A DNA stretch of 64,000 nt, from assembly GCA_015067435.1 (NCBI GenBank), contig SVMM01000011.1, positions 1 through 64,000 on the forward strand. The letters are read 5' to 3'. The translations under genes were made by a program, and so were the position numbers. Shown in pieces: positions 16,810 to 25,231 of the stretch (the first letter of the stretch is position 1; every line of letters begins with the position of its first letter). This DNA is from Oscillospiraceae bacterium. GTDB taxonomy: Bacteria > Bacillota > Clostridia > Oscillospirales > Oscillospiraceae. The notes beneath the pieces are model-generated. The model was not told where the DNA came from, made no database searches, and saw only the letters and a program-made list of their open reading frames with translations.

Positions 16810-16962
16810 ATGAAAGACCGCAAGATATATTGCATGAACGAAATCGCCGAGATCGGCACGTCGCGTTTTCGCCCGCGCTATACGCTGACAGGTTCTGTGG
16901 AGGAGGCTGCGGGTATCCTCGTGCGCTCCGCGGATATGCGGGAGATGACTTTTCCGCCGGGT
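16810..16962 (+). pseudogene. 5' fragment of a phosphoglycerate dehydrogenase (serA) gene
   Basis: After a good ribosome site (gggaggagagag) the frame begins MKDRKIYCMNEIAEIG and continues to AAGILVRSADMREMTFPPG, which resembles the first ~50 residues of D-3-phosphoglycerate dehydrogenase (SerA). Beyond that point the reading becomes Arg/Lys-rich nonsense and ends at about 17055. The catalytic and NAD-binding domains are missing. I read it as gene debris. No functional serA copy is in this window. Confidence 0.6.
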
Positions 16963-17039
16963 CGACGGCGTGCTACGCGTGCGCAGGCTGACGGAAAAAG
17001 CGTAAAAGGGAGCGCAAAAAACAGCAAGAACACATCAGT

Positions 17040-17135
17040 AATCAGGTTGCGATAGGTCGCGGCGTCCATTCCGGGGCAGATCAGCACGGGAACGTCTTTC
17101 AGCGCAAGCAGCGTCGCAGTCAGCAGGTCGTCCGC
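17040..17135 (-). pseudogene. internal fragment of a flavoprotein-like gene
   Basis: On the minus strand an open stretch encodes ADDLLTATLLALKDVPVLIC followed by PGMDAATYRN, which resembles flavoproteins of the phosphopantothenoylcysteine decarboxylase type. It has no proper start or end and runs into unrelated sequence. Probably a remnant; the family call is tentative. Confidence 0.35.
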
Positions 17136-17165
17136 TCATTTTTTCTTCCCTTCCCCCTCCCTTGC

Positions 17166-17208
17166 GGCAAGCGCCCGCGCGGCAAATGAGACCGCGCGGG
17201 CGCTTGCC
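17166..17208. terminator. long GC-rich hairpin downstream of metY
   Basis: The arms ggcaagcgcccgcgcgg (17166-17182) and ccgcgcgggcgcttgcc (17192-17208) pair perfectly. There is no T run right next to it on either strand, so it may end metY transcription or protect the mRNA end. Confidence 0.5.
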
Positions 17209-17242
17209 TAAGGAGTTCTATGGCCAATGATGAGGTGTCCTG

Positions 17243-18523
17243 TTAAACCGCCGCGAAGCCCTTTTCGAGGTCGGCGATGATGTCGTCGATGTGCTCCGTG
17301 CCGATGGAGAGGCGGATCGTGTTCGGGTGGATGCCCGCCGCCTCCAGCTCCGCCGTCGTAAGCTGGGAGTGCGTCGTCGTCGCGGGGTGGATGACGAGGC
17401 TCTTCACGTCCGCGACGTTCGCCAGCAGTGAGAAGATCTGCAGCGCGTCGATGAACGCGAACGCCTCCTTCTGCCCGCCCTTGACGTCGAAGGTGAAGAT
17501 CGACGCGCCGCCGTTCGGGAAATACTTCTCATACAGCGCGTGGTCGGGGTGGTCGGGGAGCGAGGGATGATAGACCTTCTCGACCTTCGGGTGGTTCTTC
17601 AAATACTCGACGACCTTCTTCGTGTTCTCCGCGTGGCGCTCCAAACGCAAGGAGAGCGTCTCGGTGCCCTGGAGGAGCAGGAACGCCGCGAACGGCGAGA
17701 TGCACGAGCCGGTGTCGCGCAGCAAGATCGCTCGGATGTAGACCGCGAACGCCGCCTTGCCCGCCGCGTCGGTGAACTTCACGCCGTGGTAGCTGGGGTT
17801 CGGCTCGCTGATCCACGGGTACCTGCCGCTCGCAGCCCAGTCGAAGTTGCCGCTGTCCACGATCACGCCGCCGAGCGTCGTGCCGTGTCCGCCGATGAAC
17901 TTAGTCGCGCTGTGCACCACGATGTCCGCGCCGTGCTCGATGGGGCGGATGAGATACGGCGTGCCGAAGGTGTTGTCAATGACGAGCGGCAGGCCATGCT
18001 CGTGCGCGATCTTCGCGAGCGCGTCGATGTCGGGAATGTCGCTGTTCGGGTTTCCGAGGGTCTCGATGTAGATCGCCTTGGTGTTCGGCTGGATCGCCGC
18101 CGTGACCTCGTTCAAGTCATGGATGTTAACGAACGTGCTCTCAATGCCGTAGAGCGGGAGCGTATGCGCCAGCAGATTCGCGCTGCCGCCGTAGATGGTT
18201 TTCTGCGCGACGATGTGCTCCCCCGCCTTGGCAAGCGCCTGGATGGTGTAGGTGATCGCCGCCGCGCCGGATGCAACCGCGAGACCGGCAACGCCGCCCT
18301 CAAGCGCCGCGATGCGCTCCTCGAACACGCCCTGCGTGGAGTTGGTGAGGCGGCCGTAGATGTTGCCGGGATCGGCGAGGCCGAAGCGCGCAGCGGCGTG
18401 CTCGGAGTTGCGGAAGACGTAGCTGGTGGTCGCGTAGATGGGCACCGCACGGGCGTCGCTCGCGGGATCAGGCTTTTCCTGACCGACGTGGAGCTGAAGC
18501 GTTTCAAATTTATAGTTCGACAT
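17243..18523 (-). CDS. metY: O-acetylhomoserine aminocarboxypropyltransferase (sulfhydrylase)
   Basis: A 426-residue PLP enzyme that makes homocysteine from O-acetylhomoserine and sulfide, a step in methionine synthesis. Motifs: YGRLTNSTQGVFEERIAALE, the PLP lysine segment VVHSATKFIGGHGTTLGG (near residue 208), and the C-terminal SLVIHPATTTHSQLT. Its length and the central insertion YPWISEPNPSYHGVKF match the MetY type rather than cystathionine synthases. The open frame extends to 18580, but ATG 18523 is chosen because aaagagg precedes it. The mRNA has a ~180-base leader with a cysteine-ending small ORF (18603-18674), suggesting control by sulfur amino acid supply. Confidence 0.94.
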   Translation of the reverse strand: MSNYKFETLQLHVGQEKPDPASDARAVPIYATTSYVFRNSEHAAARFGLADPGNIYGRLTNSTQGVFEERIAALEGGVAGLAVASGAAAITYTIQALAKAGEHIVAQKTIYGGSANLLAHTLPLYGIESTFVNIHDLNEVTAAIQPNTKAIYIETLGNPNSDIPDIDALAKIAHEHGLPLVIDNTFGTPYLIRPIEHGADIVVHSATKFIGGHGTTLGGVIVDSGNFDWAASGRYPWISEPNPSYHGVKFTDAAGKAAFAVYIRAILLRDTGSCISPFAAFLLLQGTETLSLRLERHAENTKKVVEYLKNHPKVEKVYHPSLPDHPDHALYEKYFPNGGASIFTFDVKGGQKEAFAFIDALQIFSLLANVADVKSLVIHPATTTHSQLTTAELEAAGIHPNTIRLSIGTEHIDDIIADLEKGFAAV

Positions 18524-18602
18524 ATCTTTATACCTCTTTCTTGTTGTTGGGGAAGCGTTGCTTCCGGTTTGTTTTTTCAATTCGCAGGGGCAGGGCTTCG
18601 TT

Positions 18603-18674
18603 TCAACAAGACGAGGTACACATTCGTCCGTTACGGAAGTTGGCGCGCAGCAATCGCCAGAAGATATTATTCAT
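18603..18674 (-). CDS. 23-residue leader peptide ending in cysteine, upstream of metY
   Basis: A short frame within the metY leader: it begins MNNIFWRLLRAN, is rich in Arg, and ends in RMCTSSC followed by TGA. Start codon 18674 lies about 37 bases after the inferred transcription start. The stop is about 80 bases before metY. A weak ribosome site (ggcgga) precedes it. Two Cys codons, one of them last, suggest that ribosomes stall there when charged tRNA-Cys is scarce, controlling metY. A hairpin, ggaagc/gcttcc (about 18553-18567), lies between this ORF and metY. This is inference; no terminator-type T run was seen. Confidence 0.5.
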   Translation of the reverse strand: MNNIFWRLLRANFRNGRMCTSSC

Positions 18675-18710
18675 GTCGCTGTCCGCCGTCCTTTCCTTCA
18701 GGTTGGGGCA

Positions 18711-18739
18711 AGTATAACCCACAATATTTACTTTGTCAA
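18711..18739 (-). promoter_or_regulatory. strong sigma-A promoter of metY and its leader
   Basis: On the minus strand, TTGACA (18739-18734), a 17-base spacer and TATACT (18716-18711). Transcription would start near 18704. Confidence 0.85.
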
Positions 18740-18828
18740 TAGGTTTAGTAAAAATTTTCCCAAGGTTTTGCAGTCGGCAGTTGCGTGAGGCACGCTATTC
18801 ATGCCGCTCACTTTTTACTTGACACATC

Positions 18829-18955
18829 GTGCTTCATGCCCTGCAGTCCGGTCTCGGGCGGAACACCGGCTGGGAGTATTCCCGTGCCAGCAACCTGACC
18901 CGCGCGGCTCCGGAGGCGCTGATCGCAGAGCTGGAGGGCGGAACGGCGCGTTCGC
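18829..18955 (+). pseudogene. fragment of a Cys/Met-metabolism PLP enzyme gene
   Basis: The frame reads ALQSGLGRNTGWEYSRASNL then TRAAPEALIAELEGGTA, the conserved N-terminal region of trans-sulfuration enzymes (normally GRxxxxEYSRxxNPTR...LEGG). After LEGG the frame must shift for AFAW to continue the match, then similarity ends. It lies about 90 bases from the metY promoter, on the other strand. Confidence 0.6.
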
Positions 18956-19135
18956 CTGGAAGAAGCTGCGGCTCTTCTCCTGCGCTACGTTGCGCCTGTC
19001 GCCACCTTCTTCGTCGCGCTCACCTCGCTCGGCATCCCGGAAGGTATCCATCGTAACGGCAGAAAAGATGGAATTACGATGCAGGACATTCTGGATCAGC
19101 AGGCTGCCAACCGCGGCAACGATTATGTGATCTGA
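18956..19135 (+). pseudogene. C-terminal fragment of a membrane transporter gene
   Basis: Directly after the PLP-enzyme fragment, a frame reads LLLRYVAPVATFFVALTSLG then a soluble tail ending RGNDYVI and a stop at 19135. One hydrophobic helix followed by a short polar tail resembles the end of a sodium symporter (possibly the neurotransmitter:sodium symporter family). There is no start codon of its own. The two fragments look joined by deletion. Confidence 0.4.
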
Positions 19136-19160
19136 GCGCGGTGCGCTCAGATCTTCGTTC
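19129..19160 (+). terminator. terminator after the transporter fragment
   Basis: Stem gatctgagcg / cgctcagatc (19129-19138 and 19144-19153), followed by T-rich bases. It survives as the original end of the decayed transporter gene. Confidence 0.65.
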
Positions 19161-19179
19161 TCCTTTGCTGCCTCCCGCC

Positions 19180-19216
19180 AGCCGCTTGGATGAAAAAAGA
19201 GCCAAGCGGCTCTTTT
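19180..19216. terminator. bidirectional-looking terminator
   Basis: Stem agccgcttgg / ccaagcggct (19180-19189 and 19202-19211) followed by TCTTTT on the plus strand. It separates the debris from the minus-strand transporter operon that ends at 19289. Confidence 0.7.
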
Positions 19217-19288
19217 CGTCTTTATCATCAGTCTTGGGTAACTCGTTTGATTTGCCATGTCCTCTGATATGGCAGCAGCCGTCCAAAC

Positions 19289-20023
19289 TCACCGCCTCGC
19301 CCAAAATAGAAACAGCGGCGCGTCGCCGAGGTCGTTCTCCCGCAGGATGCGCGCTCCGGCGCCCTCGTCCGCGCCCCATACGGTGAAGCCCGCCCGTTCG
19401 GCAAGCTCCGCGTCCCACTGGGGTCGGCGGTGCCGCCCCGCCGGCATGGCAAGCGTGATCTCCGCGTTCTCCCGCGTCAGCGCGGGCGTGACGCCGATGT
19501 GCCCGTACACGCCCTGCGGCGTGATATAGGAGGCCTTCTGGTTTTGGTTGCGCACGTTGTCGGCGTAGTTGGCGTCAAAGACCAGCAGCGTCCCGCCGGG
19601 GCGCAGCAGCCTGAACCACTCGCGGTACGCCTGTGCCGGGTCCGGCAGCGTCCAGACGAGGTTGCGGCAGACGATCGCGTCGAAGCCCCCGCCAGCGAAG
19701 CCGGTATCCTGCGCGTCCCGCCGCTCAAAGCGGATCGACGCACCGAAACGCCGCGCGGTCGCCTCCGCCTCCGCGAGCATGCTGGGCGTGATATCGATGC
19801 CGGTGACGCGGTGGCCCAGCCGCGCGAGCAGGATGGCAAAATACCCCGTCCCCGTGCCGACGTCTAAAATGTCCAGTACTCCGTCCTGCGGGAGGCGGGC
19901 GCCGATCTCCTCCGTCCAGCGGCGGCTGATATCGCTGTGCAGCTCGTTTTGCCGGACGGTGCTGAAATCCTTCGTGCGCACCGTCCAGTAGTCTCGCACG
20001 CGCGAGGTAATGTCCTTTTCCAT
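19289..20023 (-). CDS. class I SAM-dependent methyltransferase
   Basis: A methyltransferase of about 244 residues. Motif I is LDVGTGTGYFAILLARLG and the post-I acidic residue is in VTGIDITPSMLAEAE; the segment FDAIVCRNLVWTLPDP and LRPGGTLLVFDANY complete the fold. Similarity is greatest to ubiquinone/menaquinone-methylase-like enzymes, but the acceptor is unknown. ATG 20023 is preferred because GGAGG lies six bases upstream; an alternative ATG at 20038 would overlap the preceding ABC gene by four bases (ATGA). It is the last gene of the importer operon, and a relative (26352-27131) sits in the divergent operon. Confidence 0.88.
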   Translation of the reverse strand: MEKDITSRVRDYWTVRTKDFSTVRQNELHSDISRRWTEEIGARLPQDGVLDILDVGTGTGYFAILLARLGHRVTGIDITPSMLAEAEATARRFGASIRFERRDAQDTGFAGGGFDAIVCRNLVWTLPDPAQAYREWFRLLRPGGTLLVFDANYADNVRNQNQKASYITPQGVYGHIGVTPALTRENAEITLAMPAGRHRRPQWDAELAERAGFTVWGADEGAGARILRENDLGDAPLFLFWARR

Positions 20024-20034
20024 CGGTTCCTCCG

Positions 20035-20766
20035 TCATACTTCCATGACCGACTCGACCAGCGCGCGGGTGTAGTCCTCGCGCGGCGCGTCGATGATCTG
20101 CCGCGTCAGCCCCTGCTCGACCACGGCGCCGTCGCGCATGACCATAATGCGGTCGCACAGGCAGGCGACCAACGAGAGGTCGTGGGAGACAAAGACGGCG
20201 GACGTGCCGCTCTCATGGCAAAGCTCCGCGAGCAGGCGCAGGATCTGCGCCTGCGAGTTGACGTCGAGCGCGCTCGTGATCTCGTCGCAGAGCAGGATTT
20301 CCGGCTTTGCCGCCATCGCCCGCGCGATGGCGAAGCGCTGGCACTGCCCGCCGCTGAGGCGGCGCGGGTAGCGCTCCATCAGCTCCGGCGAAAGCCCGAC
20401 CATGGCGGCGAGCGCCGCCTTGTCCACGGCTGTGTCCCTGCCGCACAGGCTGCGCACCGACTCCCCGATCGAGTCGGCGACGGTGCGCCGCGGGTGAAAG
20501 GACGCCGCCGCGTCCTGAAAGATCATCTGGATCGCGCGGTAGTCCTCTTTTGTGCGGCGTGGGGAAAGGCTCCTGCCGCGGAAGATGATCTCACCCCCGC
20601 TCGGTGGCTCCAGTCCGCTGAGCAGCTTCAAAAGCGTGCTCTTTCCGCTCCCGCTCTCGCCCACCACGCCCAGAATTTCACGCTCGTCAAGCCGGACGTT
20701 CACGCCGCGCAGGGCATCAACGGCGGCGTAGCGTTTGTTGAGGCTCTTCCCCTCCAAAATCGTCAT
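20035..20766 (-). CDS. ABC importer ATPase (OppF/DppF/NikE type)
   Basis: A 243-residue ATP-binding subunit. Walker A GESGSGKST (near 40), Q-loop IQMIFQDAAASFHPRRTV, signature RRLSGGQCQRFAIARA, Walker B ILLCDEITSALD, and the switch His in VFVSHDLS are all present. Unlike most OppF proteins it ends right after the ATPase core, without the C-terminal peptide-transporter extension. It overlaps its partner ATPase gene (20763) by four bases and powers import together with it. Confidence 0.93.
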   Translation of the reverse strand: MTILEGKSLNKRYAAVDALRGVNVRLDEREILGVVGESGSGKSTLLKLLSGLEPPSGGEIIFRGRSLSPRRTKEDYRAIQMIFQDAAASFHPRRTVADSIGESVRSLCGRDTAVDKAALAAMVGLSPELMERYPRRLSGGQCQRFAIARAMAAKPEILLCDEITSALDVNSQAQILRLLAELCHESGTSAVFVSHDLSLVACLCDRIMVMRDGAVVEQGLTRQIIDAPREDYTRALVESVMEV

Positions 20767-21716
20767 GCCGTCCCTCCGTTTTCGCCGCGGCAGGCGGCGT
20801 AATGCCCCTCGTGTACCTCTTGCAGCGCGTAGGGCTTCTCCGTGCAGTCCGGAGACGTGAAGGGACAGCGGTCGCGGAACGCGCAGCCCGCCTCCGCGGG
20901 ACCGGTCAGGGGCGGCTGCCCCGCAAGACCGCGCGGCATCCGTCCGTCCAGCGTCGGCACCGCCGCCATCAGGCTTTGGGTATAGGGATGCTGCGGATGG
21001 CGCAGCACGTCCGCCGTCTCGCCGAGCTCCACCAGCCGCCCCGCGTACATGACGCCCACGCGGTCCGACAGGAAGCGGGCAAGCGCCACGTTGTGCGTCA
21101 CGACGATCTGGGCGACGCCGGTTTCGTCGCGCAGCTTGAGAAGTTCCTGCGCCACCTGGCGCTGGATGGTCGCGTCGAGCGCGCTCGTCGGCTCGTCGCC
21201 GAGCAGGATATCCTGCTCCAGCAGCAGCGCGAGCGCGAGCGCCGCGCGCTGGTTCATCCCGCCGCTGAGCGCATAGGGGCATGCGCGCAGCATCCGCCGC
21301 CAGTCCGGCAGCTCGACGCGCGCAAACGCCTCCGCCGCGCGCTGTTCAAAGGTCGCGGGATCGTATTTCCCATGGCTTTTCAGCGTTTCGACAAACTGCC
21401 TGCGGTAGCTGCGGATCGGGTTGAACGATGCGCCGGGGCTCTGGAACACCATGCCCATGCGCTTGCCGCACGCCTTGCGCCGCGCCTTCTCCGGAAGCGC
21501 GGAGACCTCGGTACCGTCCAGCTCGATGCCGCCGGAGAGCAGGCGCACCTCCGGTGCGCCGATCAGCGCCTTTAAAAGCGTGCTCTTGCCGCAGCCGCTC
21601 TCGCCCACGATGCACAGTATCTCGCCGCGCCGCAGCGTGAAGCTCACGTCCGCCGCGGCAGGGCGGTCAGAGTAGCCGGCGCAGAGGCCGGATACGGTCA
21701 AAACCGTTTCGTTCAT
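20763..21716 (-). CDS. ABC importer ATPase (OppD/DppD/NikD type)
   Basis: A 317-residue ATP-binding subunit with Walker A GESGCGKST, signature YALSGGMNQRAALALAL, Walker B DILLGDEPTSALDA, and the switch His in IVVTHNVAL. The C-terminal extension typical of peptide/nickel transporters includes the cysteines of GCAFRDRCPFTSPDC, which bind an iron-sulfur cluster in some homologues. It overlaps the permease gene upstream (21713) and the second ATPase downstream by four bases each. Signature position M replaces the usual Q after LSGG, a common variant. Confidence 0.94.
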   Translation of the reverse strand: MNETVLTVSGLCAGYSDRPAAADVSFTLRRGEILCIVGESGCGKSTLLKALIGAPEVRLLSGGIELDGTEVSALPEKARRKACGKRMGMVFQSPGASFNPIRSYRRQFVETLKSHGKYDPATFEQRAAEAFARVELPDWRRMLRACPYALSGGMNQRAALALALLLEQDILLGDEPTSALDATIQRQVAQELLKLRDETGVAQIVVTHNVALARFLSDRVGVMYAGRLVELGETADVLRHPQHPYTQSLMAAVPTLDGRMPRGLAGQPPLTGPAEAGCAFRDRCPFTSPDCTEKPYALQEVHEGHYAACRGENGGTA

Positions 21717-22534
21717 GACTCCGCCTCCACATCCAGAGCGTCACGGACGCAGTCGCCCAGATAGTTGAAGATCATCACCGTCACAAGGATCGCGGCGGCG
21801 GGCGCGAGCACCGCCCACGGCGCGAGCTGCATATAGGCGCGCGAGGCGTTGATCATGCTGCCCCACTCTGCCTGCGGCTCCGTGACGCCGATGCCGAGGA
21901 ATGAAAGTCCCGCGATGCCGATCATCATCGTGCCGATCTGCGTGGCGGCGTTGACGGCGAGCGGGCCGAGCATGTTGGGCAGCAGCGTTCTGGTCATGAT
22001 CGCCCACGCGCCGCAGCCGGAGAGCCGCGCGGCGTGGACGTAGGGCTCCTCCTTCAGTGAGAGCACCTGCGCGCGGGCAAGCCGCGCATACAGCGTCCAG
22101 CCGGTGACGCCCATGGCGAGCATCGCGTTGCCCATGCCGCCGCCGAGAATGCCCGCCACCGCGATCGCCAGCACCATCTGCGGGAACGCGAGCATTACGT
22201 CGGCAAGGCACATGACGACGGCGTCGACGACGCCGCCGAACCAGCCCGCGAGCAGCCCCAGCGCCGTTCCGGCGGCAAAGGTGATCCCCACCAGCGACAC
22301 GGCGGAGAACACGGACGTCCGCGCCCCCATCAGCACGCGCGAGCAGATGCACCGGCCGTAGCGGTCCGTGCCGAACGGGTATTGCGCGCAGGGCGCGCAG
22401 TTCATCGCGGCGGCGTTGGTCGCGTTCGGGTCGTTGGGACACAGCAGCGGCGCGAGCAGGCTCACCGCCGCGAGCAGCCCCGCCAGAACAAGAAAAACGA
22501 TCAGCCGCGTGCGCAATGCGGTTTTCTGCTTCAT
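21713..22534 (-). CDS. ABC importer permease (OppC/DppC/NikC type)
   Basis: A 273-residue permease with about six membrane helices. The N-terminal PNDPNA and PFGTDRYGRCICSRVLMGAR are typical of DppC/OppC proteins; the coupling helix region is ARAQVLSLKEEPYVHAARL followed by LLPNMLGPLAV. ATG 22534 is chosen since it overlaps the stop of the preceding permease gene (ATGA); the frame opens further upstream without a ribosome site. Works with the partner permease at 22531. Confidence 0.93.
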   Translation of the reverse strand: MKQKTALRTRLIVFLVLAGLLAAVSLLAPLLCPNDPNATNAAAMNCAPCAQYPFGTDRYGRCICSRVLMGARTSVFSAVSLVGITFAAGTALGLLAGWFGGVVDAVVMCLADVMLAFPQMVLAIAVAGILGGGMGNAMLAMGVTGWTLYARLARAQVLSLKEEPYVHAARLSGCGAWAIMTRTLLPNMLGPLAVNAATQIGTMMIGIAGLSFLGIGVTEPQAEWGSMINASRAYMQLAPWAVLAPAAAILVTVMIFNYLGDCVRDALDVEAES

Positions 22535-23469
22535 TTGCGCACCCCGCTTTCCCGCAGCCGCGGATCGATCCAGCGGTAGCACAGATCGGTCAGCAGATTG
22601 ACGAGCACGTACACCGTCGAGGTGAAGAGCACGAAGCCCTGAATGACCGGATAGTCGCGGTTCGTGATGGCGTCCATGGCGAGCTTGCCCATGCCCGGCC
22701 AGCGGAAGATTGTCTCAATGACCACGCTGCCGCCGAGGAGCGTCCCGACGGAGAGCCCCACGATGGTCAAAATAGACACGGAGACGTTGTGCAGCACGTT
22801 CCGGAGCACATACCGCCGCTTCATGCCGCGCGTGAGCGCGCCCGAGACGTAGGGCTTGCCGAGCTGCTCCAGAAACTCCGCGCGAAACTGGCGGATGAAC
22901 CGCCCGCAGATGGGCAGCGACAGCGCCAGGCAGGGCATCAGCAAACCCTTGACGCTCTCGTTCGCCGTCACGGGCAGCAGCTTCGCTTTGACGCACAGGA
23001 AGTACATCAGCAGCACGGAGATGAGAAAATTCGGCAGAGAATTGCCGATGAAGCTGAAAAAGCGTGTGAGATGATCCAGCAGCGAATCCTTTTTCAGCGC
23101 CGCGGCAAGGCTCAGCGGCAGCGATAAAAGCAGCGAGAGCGCGAGGCTCGTCACCGTAAGGATCGCCGTATAATGAAGCCCCTTCACCAGCTTGCCCGCC
23201 ACGGGAAAACCGTCCTTGAAGGATTCACCGAGGTCGCCGCGCAGGGCGTGGAGTGCCCAGTCGCCGTACTGCTCCAAAAAGGGGCGCAGCAGCCCCATTC
23301 TTTCCCGCGTCTGCTGCAATACGTCGTCGGATACGGCGACGCCCTGCGCGTACAGCTTCTTCATCGCGGCGTCGCCGGGGGCGAGATACATCAGCAGATA
23401 GGTGAGAAAGCTGACGGCGAGCATCGTCCCCGCGAGACGCAAAAGCCGCCTGCCGATATACTTTCCCAT
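22531..23469 (-). CDS. ABC importer permease (OppB/DppB/NikB type)
   Basis: A 312-residue permease with six membrane helices. The N-terminal helix is followed by the LAPGD motif common to DppB/OppB proteins, then FLEQYGDWALHALRGDLGES. The coupling region reads YVLRNVLHNVSVSILTIVGL. ATG 23469 has agaggtgag just upstream. It follows the binding-protein gene after about 100 bases containing a GC hairpin, and starts a chain of four genes linked by 4-base overlaps. Confidence 0.93.
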   Translation of the reverse strand: MGKYIGRRLLRLAGTMLAVSFLTYLLMYLAPGDAAMKKLYAQGVAVSDDVLQQTRERMGLLRPFLEQYGDWALHALRGDLGESFKDGFPVAGKLVKGLHYTAILTVTSLALSLLLSLPLSLAAALKKDSLLDHLTRFFSFIGNSLPNFLISVLLMYFLCVKAKLLPVTANESVKGLLMPCLALSLPICGRFIRQFRAEFLEQLGKPYVSGALTRGMKRRYVLRNVLHNVSVSILTIVGLSVGTLLGGSVVIETIFRWPGMGKLAMDAITNRDYPVIQGFVLFTSTVYVLVNLLTDLCYRWIDPRLRESGVRK

Positions 23470-23502
23470 GCTCTCACCTCTTTTCCCCATCAACGCCCGA
23501 AT

Positions 23503-23530
23503 GGGGCCGGCGCTCCCGCGCACCGGCCCC
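23503..23530 (-). terminator. GC hairpin between binding protein and permease genes
   Basis: Arms ggggccgg (23503-23510) and ccggcccc (23523-23530) with a 12-base loop and no T run. Such hairpins often lower expression of the permeases relative to the binding protein; that role is inferred. Confidence 0.4.
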
Positions 23531-23571
23531 ATAAAAGGCTTTTTTGATTCTATCGGTTTTGCCTGCGTTCG

Positions 23572-25182
23572 TCAAGACGCCATATCCGTATCGGCGCTGA
23601 TGCCGTAGAAGTCGAACGGGCAGCTCTCCGCGATGCCGGTTACGCCGTTCTGGGTCACGGTGGTCTTGTTGAAGAGACCCACATAGCCGTAGGCGTTGTC
23701 GTCGATGGTCATCTGCACGATCTGGTTGGCGAGCGCGGCGCGCTGGTTGACGTCGGTCTCGCTCTGAAGCTTGTTGATGAGCGCTTCCGACTCCGCGGTC
23801 GGGAACCCGGCGAGCGCCCATCTGCTGTCCTGACGGAACAGCGCGTTGCAGCAGTAGTAGGGGTCGCCCGCCTTGTCGGCGATCATGCAGTAGAGTGCGA
23901 TGTCATAGTCGCCGCTCGCCACATAGGTGGCGTCCGGGTCCTCCTGCACGGTCAGCGTTGCGTCCACGCCGATTGCCTTGAGCTGTTCCTGCATCAGAAG
24001 CGAGATGGAGTCCAGCGAGCGTGCGGCATAGTAGCAGATGTTCAGGCTGAGCGGCTTGCCGTCCTTCTCATAGACACCGCTCGCGTTCAGCGCGTAGCCG
24101 TCCGCTTCGAGCAGCGCCTTCGCCTTCGCGGTATCGACGGCGGGCTTGGTCACTTTGCCGTAGGGTGCGGAGGGGCTGAACGGGCCGACGGCGGCGGAGA
24201 CAGTGCCGCCGAGGAAGGCGGCGATGGCGTCGCAGTCCACCGTCAGGTTGACCGCCGCGCGCACAGCATCATCCATGCGGTTCTTGTTGAGCACATAGAA
24301 CTGCAGGCGCGTGGCGGGGATGACCGTCAGCTGATAGGTTGCCGGGTCGGCGGCGTAGATCTCCTTGGCGGCGGCGGTGACGCTGGTGTAGCCGTCGATA
24401 TCGCCGGACTGCATCGCCATGAGCTTCGTCTCGTCGTCCTGCATGTAGTAGAAGGTCGCGCCGTCGAGCTTAACATCTCCGTTCCAGTAGGCGGTGTTCT
24501 TCTCCACCTCCACGGTGCCCTCCGGCTCGAAGGACTTCACAACGAACGGGCCGGTGCCGACGGGCGCGTTGTCAAAGTCCGTCGTGCCGTCAAGGTCAAG
24601 GATGGCAAACTCCGGGGCGGTCAGGTCGCTGAGCATGGTGGGATAAACGTCGGGCGTGGTGATGGTCAGCGTATGGTCGTCTACGACGGCAAAGGTATAG
24701 TCCGCGAGATAGGCAAAGCGCTCATTGACCTCGGCAAGACGTTCCAGATTACGCTTGACCATATCGGCGGTGACGCTCGTTCCGTTGGAGAACGCCGCGC
24801 CGTCCGCAAGGGTCACGGTCCAGGTCTTGTCGTCGTCGCTGACGCTGTAGTCCTTTGCCAGCAGCGGCTGGACGGACAGGTCGTCGCCCACTTTAAAGAG
24901 CGTCTCGGTGACGCCGTAGATCGACGTGTACCAGCCGTAGTAGTCCTTGTGCGCGTCGAGGCTCGCGTAGGCAAAGCTCTCCGCAAGGCGCAGCTGCTTG
25001 GGTTGCGCGGGCGCCGCCGCCGGCTCGGGCTGCGTTTGCGCGGGAGCCGCGGGCGTCTCGGCAGCGGGCGCGGCCGGCGTCTGCGTACCCGTTTCGGGCG
25101 CAGTCTGACCACCGCCGCAGGCGGCGAGGCTCAAGGCCATGCACAGCGCAAGCAGCGCCGCGATCATCTTGTTTTTGCTCAT
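23572..25182 (-). CDS. ABC importer substrate-binding lipoprotein (family 5)
   Basis: A 536-residue extracellular binding protein of the peptide/nickel/opine class (SBP family 5). The signal peptide ends in the lipobox LSLAACGGG (Cys near 22). A low-complexity Ala/Pro/Gln/Glu linker (about 26-62) precedes the ligand domain. Family 5 features include LLAKDYSVSDDDKTWTVTL near the N-terminal lobe and APVGTGPFVVKSFEP. ATG 25182 follows gagaggaaag; an upstream extension of the frame to 25599 is ignored. The ligand cannot be deduced. Methyltransferase and deacylase neighbours hint at a modified amino acid or metallophore, which is inference. Confidence 0.93.
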   Translation of the reverse strand: MSKNKMIAALLALCMALSLAACGGGQTAPETGTQTPAAPAAETPAAPAQTQPEPAAAPAQPKQLRLAESFAYASLDAHKDYYGWYTSIYGVTETLFKVGDDLSVQPLLAKDYSVSDDDKTWTVTLADGAAFSNGTSVTADMVKRNLERLAEVNERFAYLADYTFAVVDDHTLTITTPDVYPTMLSDLTAPEFAILDLDGTTDFDNAPVGTGPFVVKSFEPEGTVEVEKNTAYWNGDVKLDGATFYYMQDDETKLMAMQSGDIDGYTSVTAAAKEIYAADPATYQLTVIPATRLQFYVLNKNRMDDAVRAAVNLTVDCDAIAAFLGGTVSAAVGPFSPSAPYGKVTKPAVDTAKAKALLEADGYALNASGVYEKDGKPLSLNICYYAARSLDSISLLMQEQLKAIGVDATLTVQEDPDATYVASGDYDIALYCMIADKAGDPYYCCNALFRQDSRWALAGFPTAESEALINKLQSETDVNQRAALANQIVQMTIDDNAYGYVGLFNKTTVTQNGVTGIAESCPFDFYGISADTDMAS

Positions 25183-25231
25183 GGCGCTTCTTTCCTCTCT
25201 TTTCCGGGCGTTCCCCCATTTTGCGGAAATT

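Noticed and set aside
18524-18704. SAM (S-box) riboswitch before metY
   Set aside because: The conserved S-box core could not be found in the leader; the Cys-ending ORF fits better.
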